DNA of 64,000 bases from positions 3,457,748-3,521,747 of the forward strand of contig NZ_CP036266.1 in NCBI RefSeq assembly GCF_007744075.1. The letters are read 5' to 3'. The notes beneath the pieces are model-generated. The model worked only from the letters and a program-made list of their open reading frames with translations, was not told the origin of the DNA and ran no database searches. Of the stretch, positions 51,691 through 63,038 are shown piece by piece. Each line of letters begins with the position of its first letter. Position 1 is the stretch's first letter. The translations under genes and the position numbers were made by a program. Origin of the DNA: Gimesia chilikensis (GTDB lineage: Bacteria; Planctomycetota; Planctomycetia; Planctomycetales; Planctomycetaceae).

Positions 51691-52054
51691 TGAAAGACTC
51701 CTTCTTGTAATGCGGAACAGAACGTGTTTCAAACAACTCGAACACTGCCTGGGCGGGATACGGATGCAATTCGATCTGTCTGTAGATCGACAGTAATCCG
51801 CTCTGTGCACCGACAAACTCTGATACGTGTCGGCGGTAGAATCAGGCAACCAAAAGGACTATTGAGTCAGTCGTTCGACTCAATTCAGCAACTGTTTTGC
51901 TGTCATGTGTCTCTTATATAGGAAGGGCTCGCTCCTCCAGCGGCGAGCATGCGGCCGGCTCCTGCCGGGCAAGTAGTTGATTGCTGGCGCGAACTGTATA
52001 TCGGTTTGAATTTTCTTGCAAGACCAGTTTTGACTTTTTTACAAAAATGTCGTT
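51691..52054. other. Intergenic region upstream of csrA
   Basis: This 364-base region between the sulfatase stop and csrA holds the csrA leader. A short GC-rich hairpin (gccggctcctgccggg, 51953-51968) is visible on the sulfatase side. No coding sequence is supported. Confidence 0.5.
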
Positions 52055-53497
52055 TCAGGAGCCCTGCCTGACCTGTTGCAGCACGGAATCGTCGATCGAT
52101 TTCATGTTCGAAAGGATCTTCTGGTGCAGTTCATCGCGAATTTTCTGGACCTTCGGATCCTGGGACTGGATGAGATTAGTCGCTTCCTGTGGATCTGTGG
52201 TTAGATGGTAAAGCTCATCTCTTTCAGGGTTTAGAAAGTCGCGGATCAGTTTCCATTCCGGCGTGCGGTACATTCGCATGTGGGTGTGTGACTGATGCTT
52301 AGTGCTATACTCCGCGTAAAAGTCGTTGTCCCATGCTTGCTCGTTTTCTTTTTTCAGCAGGGGTACAAAACTCGTGCCACGAATTGTCAGATTTGAGGGA
52401 ATCGGGACCTGGGCCATCTCCAGAAGTGTCGGAAACCAGTCCAGATTCGAGACGGTTCCTTGAACGACCTGCCCGGATTGTGTGACTCCGGGCCAGAGCA
52501 CAGCGGTAGGAACGCGGATGGAGTTGTCGTACATGTTAGGCCGCTGCCCCTTGGGAATGTTCTTTGTGGCGGGGGGATTCTGGTTGAGCACCCAGTGCCC
52601 GTTCCCTTTATGCCAGATGCCGTTGTGTCCCATGTTGTAGCCATGGTCGCTGGAGAAAATCACGATTGTATTTTCAGACAGATTCAGTTGTTTCAGTGTC
52701 TCCAGCAGACGTCCGACATTCCGGTCCACACTGGCCACGCTCGCCAGGTATTCGCGGGTCATCTGCTTGACCCGTTTCGTGTTCAGATCCGGATAGTCCG
52801 GGTTTGGAATCTGTGGATCCAGGTCTTTAAAGGGGGCCCAGTCTTCATCGGCGACCGGCAGCCAGCGTGTGTGCGGCGCGCGGAAGTGCAGAGACAGCAG
52901 GAACGGTTTGTCTGATTCCTGGCTGATGAAACGAATGGCATCATCGACGAGGATGTCGGGAAGCAGGCCTTTGAGCTTCTGATCTTTGCCATTTACTTCG
53001 AGCGTGGGATCTTTAGGCACATTGCCTCCGCTGCGAAAGCCCATGAAGTAATCGTATCCGAAGCGGGTCGGATGCTGTTGATCGAGCAGTCCCAGGTGCC
53101 ATTTTCCGATCAGGCCGGTTCGGTAGCCCGCGTCGTTAAGCAGTTTGACCCAGGTGATCGTATCACCTTTCAGCCCCAGTTCCGGTTCCGTGCGGGGATG
53201 CAGCCAGTCTGTGATGCCCAGTTCACTGCCGTAGCGGCTGGTGACCAGACTGGCCCGAGAAGGACTGCAGACCGGCGTGGTTGTGAAGGAATTGACCAGG
53301 TAAGCTCCGTTCTGAAAGATCTGATCGATGTGGGGTGTCCTGGCGTGCGGATGCCCTGATTTCCCGAGTGCCCAGGGGGCCTGATCGTCGGTAAACAGGA
53401 AAAGAATATTAGGCTGTGAGGCGGCCTGAGTCGCCTGTTGTGCGGGGCTGATGAGGCAGCTGAGAACAATCAGAAACAAAAACAGAACGGAGCGCAT
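52055..53497 (-). CDS. Sulfatase (arylsulfatase family), exported
   Basis: This 480-residue sulfatase has a signal peptide (about 1-27), FLFTDDQAPWALG with the first metal Asp pair and the modification motif CSPSR with Cys77 (C-x-P-x-R) for formylglycine. Metal/substrate motifs GLIGKWHLG, SSDHGYNMG (Asp-His) and a C-terminal KLIRDF are visible. It removes sulfate esters, probably from algal polysaccharides; substrate class cannot be fixed. A formylglycine-generating enzyme was not found in this window. It stands alone and is divergent from the trypsin fusion gene. Confidence 0.93.
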   Translation of the reverse strand: MRSVLFLFLIVLSCLISPAQQATQAASQPNILFLFTDDQAPWALGKSGHPHARTPHIDQIFQNGAYLVNSFTTTPVCSPSRASLVTSRYGSELGITDWLHPRTEPELGLKGDTITWVKLLNDAGYRTGLIGKWHLGLLDQQHPTRFGYDYFMGFRSGGNVPKDPTLEVNGKDQKLKGLLPDILVDDAIRFISQESDKPFLLSLHFRAPHTRWLPVADEDWAPFKDLDPQIPNPDYPDLNTKRVKQMTREYLASVASVDRNVGRLLETLKQLNLSENTIVIFSSDHGYNMGHNGIWHKGNGHWVLNQNPPATKNIPKGQRPNMYDNSIRVPTAVLWPGVTQSGQVVQGTVSNLDWFPTLLEMAQVPIPSNLTIRGTSFVPLLKKENEQAWDNDFYAEYSTKHQSHTHMRMYRTPEWKLIRDFLNPERDELYHLTTDPQEATNLIQSQDPKVQKIRDELHQKILSNMKSIDDSVLQQVRQGS

Positions 53498-53701
53498 AGT
53501 ATCTGCCTTAAATAAACAGTTGGGGACAATTCACCGAACCAGGATTCCAGCTTGTCATCTCAGGCCAGCAACGTCAAGCATGTTGTAAACTCCTGTCTGG
53601 AAACGGGAAATGCACGATCTTTTTTGCATTCTGCCAGCCGGTCACATACAATCAGAGTGATTAAGTAGCTCACCCCCTTCCCCTTACGAGGATGCCTGCC
53701 C

Positions 53702-56002
53702 ATGTTCAGACGAGTTTGCCGGGCTGAACGCGTTTCATTCCCAGCCCTGTCCGTTTTCAGTTTGACCTGTCTGCTGCTCATGCCCCTGGCGTTACGAGCG
53801 GCCGAGGAGCAACCCCTGGTGGCACCACGTCCGGAAGCACAGGCATCAGAATCAGATCCGGGGGTGTCAGCAGAAGATCTGGCGGTACGGGCTAAAGAAT
53901 CGGTCGTGTCAGTTTCCTTCGCGGGACGTGACGGACAGGAAGCCGGCATGGGAACCGGATTCGTGATTGACGCCAATGGCTTGATCGCGACCAACCTACA
54001 TGTGATCGGAGAGGCACGGCCGATTACCGTGCAACTCCTAGATGGGACCAGTTATGAAGTTCAGGAAGTCTACGCCACCGATCGGCAGATGGATCTGGCG
54101 GTCTTGAAAATTGCCGTCGATAATCTCAAACCACTCAAGCTGGCGGAGCCTGATACGCTCAAGCAGGGAGCAGAAGTGGTTGTGCTGGGGAATCCTCAGG
54201 GACTGCGTTACAGCGTGGTCAAGGGAGTCAACTCGGGTACCCGGGAAGTTGATGGTAAGCCGATGCTGCAGCTGGCGATTCCCATCGAACCCGGTAACAG
54301 TGGCGGTCCGGTCCTGGATTCCCAGGGACGCGTGCAGGGAATTGTGACACTCAAGTCAGCGGTCACCCGCAACCTGGGATATGCAGTGAATGTCAGTGCT
54401 TTAAAGGGACTGCTGGAAAAGCCGAACCCCGTACCCATCGATCGCTGGCTGACCATCGGTACTTTGGACGAGCATCTCTGGAAGCCCCTGTTTGGTTCCC
54501 GCTGGCGACAGCGTGCCGGACGGATCCAGGTGGATGGCTTCGGCTCCGGTCTGGGCAGCCGTTCGTTGTGTGTCTCTCAGGAAGTGTTGCCCGAACTCCC
54601 TTACGAAGTCGCCGTCGAAGTCAAGCTGGATGATGAATCGGGGGCTGCAGGGCTGATTTTCTATTCTGATGAAAATACAAAACACTACGGTTTCTATCCC
54701 AGCAACAAGAGTCTGCGAATCAGCCGTTTTGACGGGCCGGATGTCTTTTTGTGGCGGGTGCTGGATGAGAAAAAGAGCAACGCCTATCGCGAAGAAGAAT
54801 GGAATCATTTGAAAGTTCGCCTGGAGAAGGATCGCATCCTCTGCTTTGTGAACGATGAAAAGGTTTTTGAGGTCAAAGATCAGCGCTATACCGAGGGGAA
54901 AGTCGGACTGGCCAAATTTCGTAATACGGTGGCCTCGTTCCGCGGATTCCAGGTTGCTTCCGAAATCCCCCCCTACCGCCCTTCCAAGGAGACCGCACAA
55001 AAGATTCTGGATCTGACGGAAGACCTGCGAGTGGATCGTCCACCCCAGGCAGATCTGATCGAGGCGGTAGTGAAGCAGACTGACGAGCGACGGGCGCAGC
55101 AGGCTCTACAGGAGCGGGCACGTCTGCTGCAGAAACAAGCCGAGCGTCTGAAGCAGTTGGCGCAGTCAATCCACGAACGTGCCGTACGCGATGAGCTCAA
55201 GGCAATTTTCGCCAGCGACAAAAAAGAGGCGGACATTGATCTCATGGAAGCCGCTTTATTGATCGCGCGTCTGGACAATAATGAAGTGGATCCTAAGGTC
55301 TACCTCGGCCAGATGAAGAGCATGGCCAATGAGATCAACAAGACGTTGCCCGAAGATGCGAATGCGAAAGCGAAGCTGAAAGCGTTGAATCAGTATCTGT
55401 TCCATGAAACGGGCTTCCATGGCAGCCGTACGAATTATTACAGCCGATCCAACAGTTATATCAACGAGACGATTGAGGATCGCGAGGGGCTGCCGATCAC
55501 ACTTTCCGTATTGTATATGGAACTGGGACGACGCCTGGGGCTCGACATTGATGGCGTGGGGCTGCCGGGACATTTTGTGGTCCGCGTGAATTCCATTTCG
55601 GAAAAGGGAGAACTGGTGGACGTCTTCGAGGGGGGCGAACCCCTGAGTGATGAAGCTGCCAAGGTGATGATCCTCACAGCGAATGGAGGCCGCTTTGATG
55701 CCGAGTTTCTCAAGTCACAGCCCAAACGCGAAATCATCCAGCGGATGTTGCGCAACCTGTTGAATCTCGCCCGGGACGACGAAGATGTGCAGGCCATGCT
55801 CCGCTATGTGGAGACGATGATTGCCATCGACGAGGAACTCTTGCAGGAACGCTGGCTGCGGGCCGTTTTGCGTTATCAGACGGGACGAATCGCCGAGGCG
55901 ATCGCCGATACCGATTATCTGCTGGAGAAATCACCGGAAGGCTTTGATCTTCGGCGGATTCACGAATTTCGTAACTACCTGGACACAATGCAGCAGGACT
56001 GA
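53702..56002 (+). CDS. Exported trypsin-like protease / beta-sandwich / transglutaminase-like fusion
   Basis: This is a 766-residue multi-domain protein. A signal peptide (about 1-33) precedes an HtrA-type trypsin domain with His100 (TNLHV), Asp131 (MDLAV) and Ser200 (GNSGG). A beta-sandwich resembling DUF1080/LamG folds (about 255-420, with GLIFYSDENTKHYGFYP) and a coiled coil (about 460-500) follow. A transglutaminase-core-2/SirB1-like domain (about 555-690) shows NSYINETI, GLPITLSVLYMELGRRLGL and GVGLPGHFVV. A TPR-like end follows (about 690-766). No PDZ domain is present. Role is unknown; the combination suggests processing or cross-linking of an extracytoplasmic substrate. Confidence 0.88.
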   Translation: MFRRVCRAERVSFPALSVFSLTCLLLMPLALRAAEEQPLVAPRPEAQASESDPGVSAEDLAVRAKESVVSVSFAGRDGQEAGMGTGFVIDANGLIATNLHVIGEARPITVQLLDGTSYEVQEVYATDRQMDLAVLKIAVDNLKPLKLAEPDTLKQGAEVVVLGNPQGLRYSVVKGVNSGTREVDGKPMLQLAIPIEPGNSGGPVLDSQGRVQGIVTLKSAVTRNLGYAVNVSALKGLLEKPNPVPIDRWLTIGTLDEHLWKPLFGSRWRQRAGRIQVDGFGSGLGSRSLCVSQEVLPELPYEVAVEVKLDDESGAAGLIFYSDENTKHYGFYPSNKSLRISRFDGPDVFLWRVLDEKKSNAYREEEWNHLKVRLEKDRILCFVNDEKVFEVKDQRYTEGKVGLAKFRNTVASFRGFQVASEIPPYRPSKETAQKILDLTEDLRVDRPPQADLIEAVVKQTDERRAQQALQERARLLQKQAERLKQLAQSIHERAVRDELKAIFASDKKEADIDLMEAALLIARLDNNEVDPKVYLGQMKSMANEINKTLPEDANAKAKLKALNQYLFHETGFHGSRTNYYSRSNSYINETIEDREGLPITLSVLYMELGRRLGLDIDGVGLPGHFVVRVNSISEKGELVDVFEGGEPLSDEAAKVMILTANGGRFDAEFLKSQPKREIIQRMLRNLLNLARDDEDVQAMLRYVETMIAIDEELLQERWLRAVLRYQTGRIAEAIADTDYLLEKSPEGFDLRRIHEFRNYLDTMQQD

Positions 56003-56033
56003 AGTCAAGCACCTGCCCGAGGGGAGAGCTGAT

Positions 56034-57053
56034 ATGAACTGGATCCGGTGCGCTCTGGCTGGACTGGTATTATATTGTTTCATGGTGAGCCCGTTATCAG
56101 CCAGGCATCCCCTGGCGGCGCCGGGGGTAACCAGTCTGACCAACCCTCAGGTCAAATATCGCACGACCAGCGAGCATGCGATCGTATTAAAACGCGGCAA
56201 AGTGACTGCGGTGATTGTCGATAATGCGGCCGTCGATACCGAACTGCTACCGGGACATCGCGCCGGCTATAATGGTCTGGCTTCGCTCAAGTATACAGGG
56301 CAGAAAGAGAATCTGTTTGTTCCCGCGCTGGCTGGGCTCAACTTTGAGCACATTCACGATGGGACGACCCGGCTGCCGGAAAAGTTTGAGCCGCGTAAGT
56401 TTCCCATGCAGCTGAGGCTGATCTCAGAGGATACGGTGGAACTCTACCAGGCTCCGACGCCGAACTGGAACCTGGAAAGCTGCGGACGTTACCAGATTCT
56501 GGACGACGGGACCATCGAATACACGTTTGAGTGTATCCCACATGCGGATCTGTTCAAAAATGGCTATATCGGCCTGTTCTGGGCGAGTTACATCCAGGCT
56601 CCCCAGGATCGTCGGATCCATTTTTACGGGAAGCGGAAAGAGGGAACGGATCAGGTCGAACAATTTTTACATGCCCGCACACCCGCACATGGAGTCGAGA
56701 GTACACATCCCCCTGCCGGAGTCCGGTTCTTGCCGCGCGTTGCTGAAGATTTCCCGCTGGCATTGGTCAACCACCCCTCTGCATATGTGTATTCGCGTCC
56801 GTGGTACTATGGTATTCGCGACAATTATGCTTATACTCAGCTATTCAGATCACAGGATCAGATCTGGTTTGCCCAGTCCCCGACCGGAGGGGGAAAGCAG
56901 AATCCCGCCTGGGATTTTCAATGGTTTATTCCGGACTATCAGCCGGGAGAAGCCTATGGTTTTATCATGCGGGCCCATTATACTCCGTGGTCTGATCGCA
57001 CAACTTTAGAACAACAAATTCAAACTCACTTATCTGCCCTGAAGCAGGACTGA
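56034..57053 (+). CDS. Secreted protein of unknown function
   Basis: This 339-residue protein has a signal peptide (MNWIRCALAGLVLYCFMV) and a mature, mainly beta-strand protein with many aromatic residues, for example GYNGLASLKY and NGYIGLFWASYIQAP. The end contains GEAYGFIMRAHYTPW. It looks like a carbohydrate-active or sugar-binding beta-sandwich (galactose-mutarotase-like pattern), but this is not proven. A gaggggagag site before ATG 56034 sets the start; it begins 31 bases after the fusion gene, so both are probably one transcript. Confidence 0.75.
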   Translation: MNWIRCALAGLVLYCFMVSPLSARHPLAAPGVTSLTNPQVKYRTTSEHAIVLKRGKVTAVIVDNAAVDTELLPGHRAGYNGLASLKYTGQKENLFVPALAGLNFEHIHDGTTRLPEKFEPRKFPMQLRLISEDTVELYQAPTPNWNLESCGRYQILDDGTIEYTFECIPHADLFKNGYIGLFWASYIQAPQDRRIHFYGKRKEGTDQVEQFLHARTPAHGVESTHPPAGVRFLPRVAEDFPLALVNHPSAYVYSRPWYYGIRDNYAYTQLFRSQDQIWFAQSPTGGGKQNPAWDFQWFIPDYQPGEAYGFIMRAHYTPWSDRTTLEQQIQTHLSALKQD

Positions 57054-57135
57054 TTTCTCCCGTTTTACCTGCGGGTCCGTTGATGCCTGACATGGAAGTC
57101 AATGTTGTTAAGCAGGGGCATGGATTGTAAACACG

Positions 57136-58077
57136 ATGCGAAAAATTGGGACGCTGCCCTCAGAGCAGCAGGCGAAACTGTTCGAAGACTTTCTGCTCAC
57201 AGAGGAGATCGGCGCCAACATCGATACCTCCGGTGACGAGTGGAACATCTGGATCCTGGATGAAGATCAGGTCGAACAGGCCAAGCAGGAACTGGCCGCA
57301 TTCACAGAGGATCCTGGCGCTGAGAAGTACCAGGCAGCAACCCGTCAGGCGGAAGCCATTCGGGACGAACGAATCGCCCAGGCCCGGGCGGCCGTCAAAC
57401 GTCAGGTGAAAGTGCGTGATACCTGGAATCAGCCTTTTACCAGTCGCTGTCCGGTAACATCCCTGCTGATCGGTATCAGTGTGGTCGTATATCTGCTGTT
57501 AAATTTCAGTGAGTGGAATATTCCGGTCCGTCAGGCACTCAGTATCTGCTCGTTTCAGGTTTCGGGGGATATGATTCGTTATGACACTCGTTTACTGGAT
57601 ATCAGGCAGGGAGAGATCTGGCGGCTGATTACCCCCATCTTCATGCATTTTAATTTTCTACATATTCTGTTCGATTGTTTCATGACCTACCAGTTAGGAG
57701 GGGCAATTGAAATCAATCGGGGTAGTACCAAGCTGGCTTTGATGGTGGTCTTGTTGGCAATCCCTTCTAACCTGGCGCAGTTTTACTGGGGAGGCGCGCA
57801 TTTTTCCTACGGAGGTCCCGGGTTTGGTGGGCTCTCCGGCGTGGTCTATGGACTGTTTGGCTATATGTGGATGAAAAGCCAATATGATCCACAATCGTCG
57901 TTTTATGTGCCTCCCAATATGGTGATCATCCTCATGGCCTGGTTCTTTATCTGTATGACAGGTGCGGTAGGAAATATCGCCAATATGGCTCATGCATTCG
58001 GATTGATTACCGGTATCGTCATCGGGCTGGCATCCACGTGGTGGCGCGAGGCTGGCAAATCAAATCGAACTGGCTGA
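57136..58077 (+). CDS. Rhomboid intramembrane serine protease (GlpG-like)
   Basis: This 313-residue rhomboid has an N-terminal cytoplasmic domain (about 1-95) of GlpG type and six membrane helices. The catalytic Ser234 is in GGLSGVVYG and the His286 is in NMAHAFGL; WRLITPIFMHFNFLHILFD is the conserved loop/helix. It cleaves transmembrane helices of other proteins. It lies 82 bases after the unknown secreted protein and 125 bases before the M16 gene, so the four genes may be jointly expressed. Start ATG 57136. Confidence 0.93.
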   Translation: MRKIGTLPSEQQAKLFEDFLLTEEIGANIDTSGDEWNIWILDEDQVEQAKQELAAFTEDPGAEKYQAATRQAEAIRDERIAQARAAVKRQVKVRDTWNQPFTSRCPVTSLLIGISVVVYLLLNFSEWNIPVRQALSICSFQVSGDMIRYDTRLLDIRQGEIWRLITPIFMHFNFLHILFDCFMTYQLGGAIEINRGSTKLALMVVLLAIPSNLAQFYWGGAHFSYGGPGFGGLSGVVYGLFGYMWMKSQYDPQSSFYVPPNMVIILMAWFFICMTGAVGNIANMAHAFGLITGIVIGLASTWWREAGKSNRTG

Positions 58078-58202
58078 AATCTGCTGTCAGTGATTGTTGC
58101 CCTCCCGCCAATCGCCTATAATTTCAAAAGAGTTTGCCGACACTACTGAGTCAAGAACAACAACTAATATTGCTGAACCTCTCAAGTGGAGCGAGATATC
58201 GG

Positions 58203-60941
58203 ATGATGAATCGACAAAAATGGAGTTTAACCGCAGGGGTACTTTTTGTAATGAGTTTTGTTTCCCAATCGTTTGTGACTGCTGCAGACAACCCTGCTCC
58301 TCCTCAGAAAATTCGTACCGTGGAAGGGATCACGGAGTATGAGCTGGATAACGGGATGCGTGTGCTGCTCTTCCCTGATGCATCCAGCCCCAAGGTGACC
58401 GTCAACCTGACACTGCTGGTCGGGTCACGGCATGAAGGCTATGGCGAGACCGGCATGGCACACCTGCTGGAGCACATGTTGTTTAAAGGGACACCCACGC
58501 ATCAGAATATCCCAAAAGAACTGCAGGCCCGTGGTGCCCAGTTCAACGGAACCACCTGGTACGACCGGACGAATTACTACGAAACGCTACCTGCCAGCGA
58601 AGACAATCTGGAATTCGCCCTGAAGATGGAAGCCGACCGCATGCTGAACAGTTATGTGAAGGCAGAAGACCTGGCTTCAGAAATGACGGTTGTGCGGAAT
58701 GAGTTCGAACGAGGGGAAAACAGCCCGTCCCGCATGCTGATGCAAAAGGTGATGGCATCAGCATTCGAATGGCATAACTACGGAAAGTCGACGATCGGTA
58801 ACCGGGCTGATATTGAGCGTGTCCCAATCGATCGTCTGAAAGCCTTCTACAAAAAATATTACCAGCCCGATAATGCCGTGCTGATTGTGGCCGGGAAGTT
58901 CGAAACGGATCAGGCTCTGCAGTTGATCAACAAATATTTTGGCACCATTCCCCGCCCCGAGCGCAAACTGGATAAGACTTACACTGAAGAGCCTCCCCAG
59001 GAAGGTGAGCGGATCGTGACGCTGAAACGCATTGGGGAAGTTCCCGTTGTCGGTGTCGCATATCACATCCCTGCCGCAGCCCACAAAGACATGGCGGCTC
59101 TGGATGTACTGGAATCGACGCTTACAGATGATCCTTCCGGTGTTCTGTATCAGGCCCTGGTGAAAACCAAAAAAGCATCCAGCGTATCGGGTTCGATTTT
59201 TGCGTTACACGATCCGGGCGTGCTGCGGCTGATGGTGGAAGTCATCAAAGGTAATGACCCGCAGGTGGTACTGGGCATTATGTTCGATACCCTGCAGGAA
59301 GTTCGGGAGAAAGGAATCTCTCCTGAAAACGTGGCCCGCGCCAAACAGAAACTGCTGAAACAGTACGAACAGGCCGAAAACAACAGTTCCCGTCTCGCGG
59401 TTGAGCTCTCTGAATGGGTGGCGATGGGCGACTGGCGTCTGCGGTTCCTGTATCGCGATGCGCTGGAGAAAGTAACTCCCGAAGATGTCAAACGGGTTGC
59501 CGACGAATATCTGAAAGAGAACAACCGGACGGTGGGGATCTTTGTTCCCGTAGAGGAAAGCCAGAAAGTCGCGATTCCCCAGGTGGCTGACATCGAAAAG
59601 ATGATTGGCGATTACAAAGGCCGCGAAGCGGTCGCGACGGGTGAAAATTTCGACGTTTCTCCCGAGAATATCGAGAAACGGACCACCATTAAAACACTGC
59701 CCGGCGGTGTGAAAGTGGCGTTACTGTCTAAGAAGACTCGTGGCGAAGAGGTCAACCTGAGAATGACCCTGCGTTATGGGAACCTGGAAAATCTGCAAGG
59801 CAAGCGGACAGCTTGTGAGTTTCTGCCTGCGATTATGAAGCGGGGCACGAAAAACTTGACGCGTCAGCAAATTGAAGATGAACTCAACAAGCTGCGGGCC
59901 CAACTTTCGCTTTCCGGTTCGCCGGGTGAAGTGAATGTAGGAATCAAAACCCGCCGCGACAGCCTGGGCAAAGTGCTCGATATTCTGCGTCAGGTTCTAC
60001 GTGAGCCGACCCTGCCGGCCAGCGAACTGGAACTGCTGAAAACACAGCAGGTCGCGATGTTGGATAAGCAGAAAACCGATCCTCAATCGCGGGCCATTCT
60101 CTCGGTACGGCGTCAACTGCGGCCCTATGCACCCGAAGATCCCCGCTATGTTCCGGATATCGATGAAGAGACTGCCCGCGTCAAAGCGTTGACGCAGAGT
60201 GATCTGCAGTCTCTGTATGAGAATTATCTGGGCGCCTCTGTGGGTGAAATCGCCGTCGTCGGTGATTTCGCAGAAGAGGAAATCTTCGAGCAACTGGGAA
60301 CCGTACTGAACGACTGGAAATCTCCTGCCGCGTATGCTCATATTCCCTCTGAGCCACATAAGATTCCCGGCAAACTGACGGAGATCATCATTCCGGATAA
60401 AGCGAATGCATTCTACTTCGCTGGTCTGACATTTCCGATGAACAGCATGTCTCCCGAGTATCCGGATCTGATTGTCGCCGGTTCTGTTTTAGGATCCAGT
60501 GGTCTCTCCTCACGACTGGGTGACCGGGTACGTCAGAAGGAAGGTTTGGCTTATGGCGTGGGGGCGTTCATTCATGCAGATAATGTCGATCCCCGCGGAT
60601 CGATTTCCATCTATGCCAGCTGTAACCCGGACAACATGGAAAAGGTCGAAGTTGCGATCAAAGAAGAGTTGGAACTGCTGATTGCCAAAGGCATCACAGG
60701 TGAAGAACTGGCTAATGCCCAAAAAGGCTACCTGGAACAACAGGAAGTCTCACGGACCAGCGATGCTTCACTGGCCGGGATTTTGACGACGAACCTGTTC
60801 GCCGAGCGTGACATGACTTATTACATTGATCTGGAAAAGAAGATCAATGCGGTCACAGCCGAAGCGGCTCAGAAGGCGTTTGCTAAATTCATTACCCCCA
60901 AAGATCTGATCATCACGGTCTCCGGGAGTTTGAAGAAGTAG
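58203..60941 (+). CDS. Two-unit M16 zinc peptidase, exported
   Basis: This 912-residue pitrilysin-like peptidase has both halves in one chain. A signal peptide (about 1-27) sets the start at ATG 58203; the frame opens upstream at 58134, but that extension is not signal-like. The first half carries the zinc motif HLLEH (His87, Glu90, His91) and a FLDEMTVVRNEFE-like ligand region (EMTVVRNEFERGENSP). The second half lacks the zinc site and keeps RLGDRVRQKEGLAYGVG. It degrades peptides in the periplasm. A terminator follows; the split M16 pair at 18732-21201 is a cytoplasmic counterpart. Confidence 0.93.
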   Translation: MMNRQKWSLTAGVLFVMSFVSQSFVTAADNPAPPQKIRTVEGITEYELDNGMRVLLFPDASSPKVTVNLTLLVGSRHEGYGETGMAHLLEHMLFKGTPTHQNIPKELQARGAQFNGTTWYDRTNYYETLPASEDNLEFALKMEADRMLNSYVKAEDLASEMTVVRNEFERGENSPSRMLMQKVMASAFEWHNYGKSTIGNRADIERVPIDRLKAFYKKYYQPDNAVLIVAGKFETDQALQLINKYFGTIPRPERKLDKTYTEEPPQEGERIVTLKRIGEVPVVGVAYHIPAAAHKDMAALDVLESTLTDDPSGVLYQALVKTKKASSVSGSIFALHDPGVLRLMVEVIKGNDPQVVLGIMFDTLQEVREKGISPENVARAKQKLLKQYEQAENNSSRLAVELSEWVAMGDWRLRFLYRDALEKVTPEDVKRVADEYLKENNRTVGIFVPVEESQKVAIPQVADIEKMIGDYKGREAVATGENFDVSPENIEKRTTIKTLPGGVKVALLSKKTRGEEVNLRMTLRYGNLENLQGKRTACEFLPAIMKRGTKNLTRQQIEDELNKLRAQLSLSGSPGEVNVGIKTRRDSLGKVLDILRQVLREPTLPASELELLKTQQVAMLDKQKTDPQSRAILSVRRQLRPYAPEDPRYVPDIDEETARVKALTQSDLQSLYENYLGASVGEIAVVGDFAEEEIFEQLGTVLNDWKSPAAYAHIPSEPHKIPGKLTEIIIPDKANAFYFAGLTFPMNSMSPEYPDLIVAGSVLGSSGLSSRLGDRVRQKEGLAYGVGAFIHADNVDPRGSISIYASCNPDNMEKVEVAIKEELELLIAKGITGEELANAQKGYLEQQEVSRTSDASLAGILTTNLFAERDMTYYIDLEKKINAVTAEAAQKAFAKFITPKDLIITVSGSLKK

Positions 60942-60980
60942 CCTTTGCGATCTGTAAATCGTTAATCTAAGCTGATTCGG

Positions 60981-61015
60981 GCGGCTCAAACGGAATGGTT
61001 TGAGCCGCTCTTTTT
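60981..61015 (+). terminator. Intrinsic terminator after the M16 gene
   Basis: Stem gcggctcaaac / gtttgagccgc with a short loop is followed by tcttttt. Confidence 0.92.
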
Positions 61016-61260
61016 GATTAATGGTCCGCAACTCTTATTTAACTTCCTTTACTATATCTCCGTTTCCGGCTGAGCTGTTTTCGCGTGGTGTAGTTGCTTT
61101 CAACTGTGATCGATCGACGGTTGATTGTTAGCTGAAAGTCACATGCCTTCAATCAACGATGCTTGATTCTCGCTCTGGAACTGGTTACCTTGGGCTTCTT
61201 GTCTTATTAACAAAGTCGATTTTACTCGCCCGATAAATACAGATATAGTAAGAGTTTGCA

Positions 61261-62994
<1,734 letters not shown>

Positions 62995-63038
62995 CGAAAC
63001 CGCGTTAAGAGCTTCTTCAAGGCAGGCATTCGCTGGAA

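Noticed and set aside
55821-56033. Upstream extension of the secreted protein at 56034.
   Set aside because: It would run inside the end of the fusion gene in another frame; the signal peptide and ribosome site fix ATG 56034.
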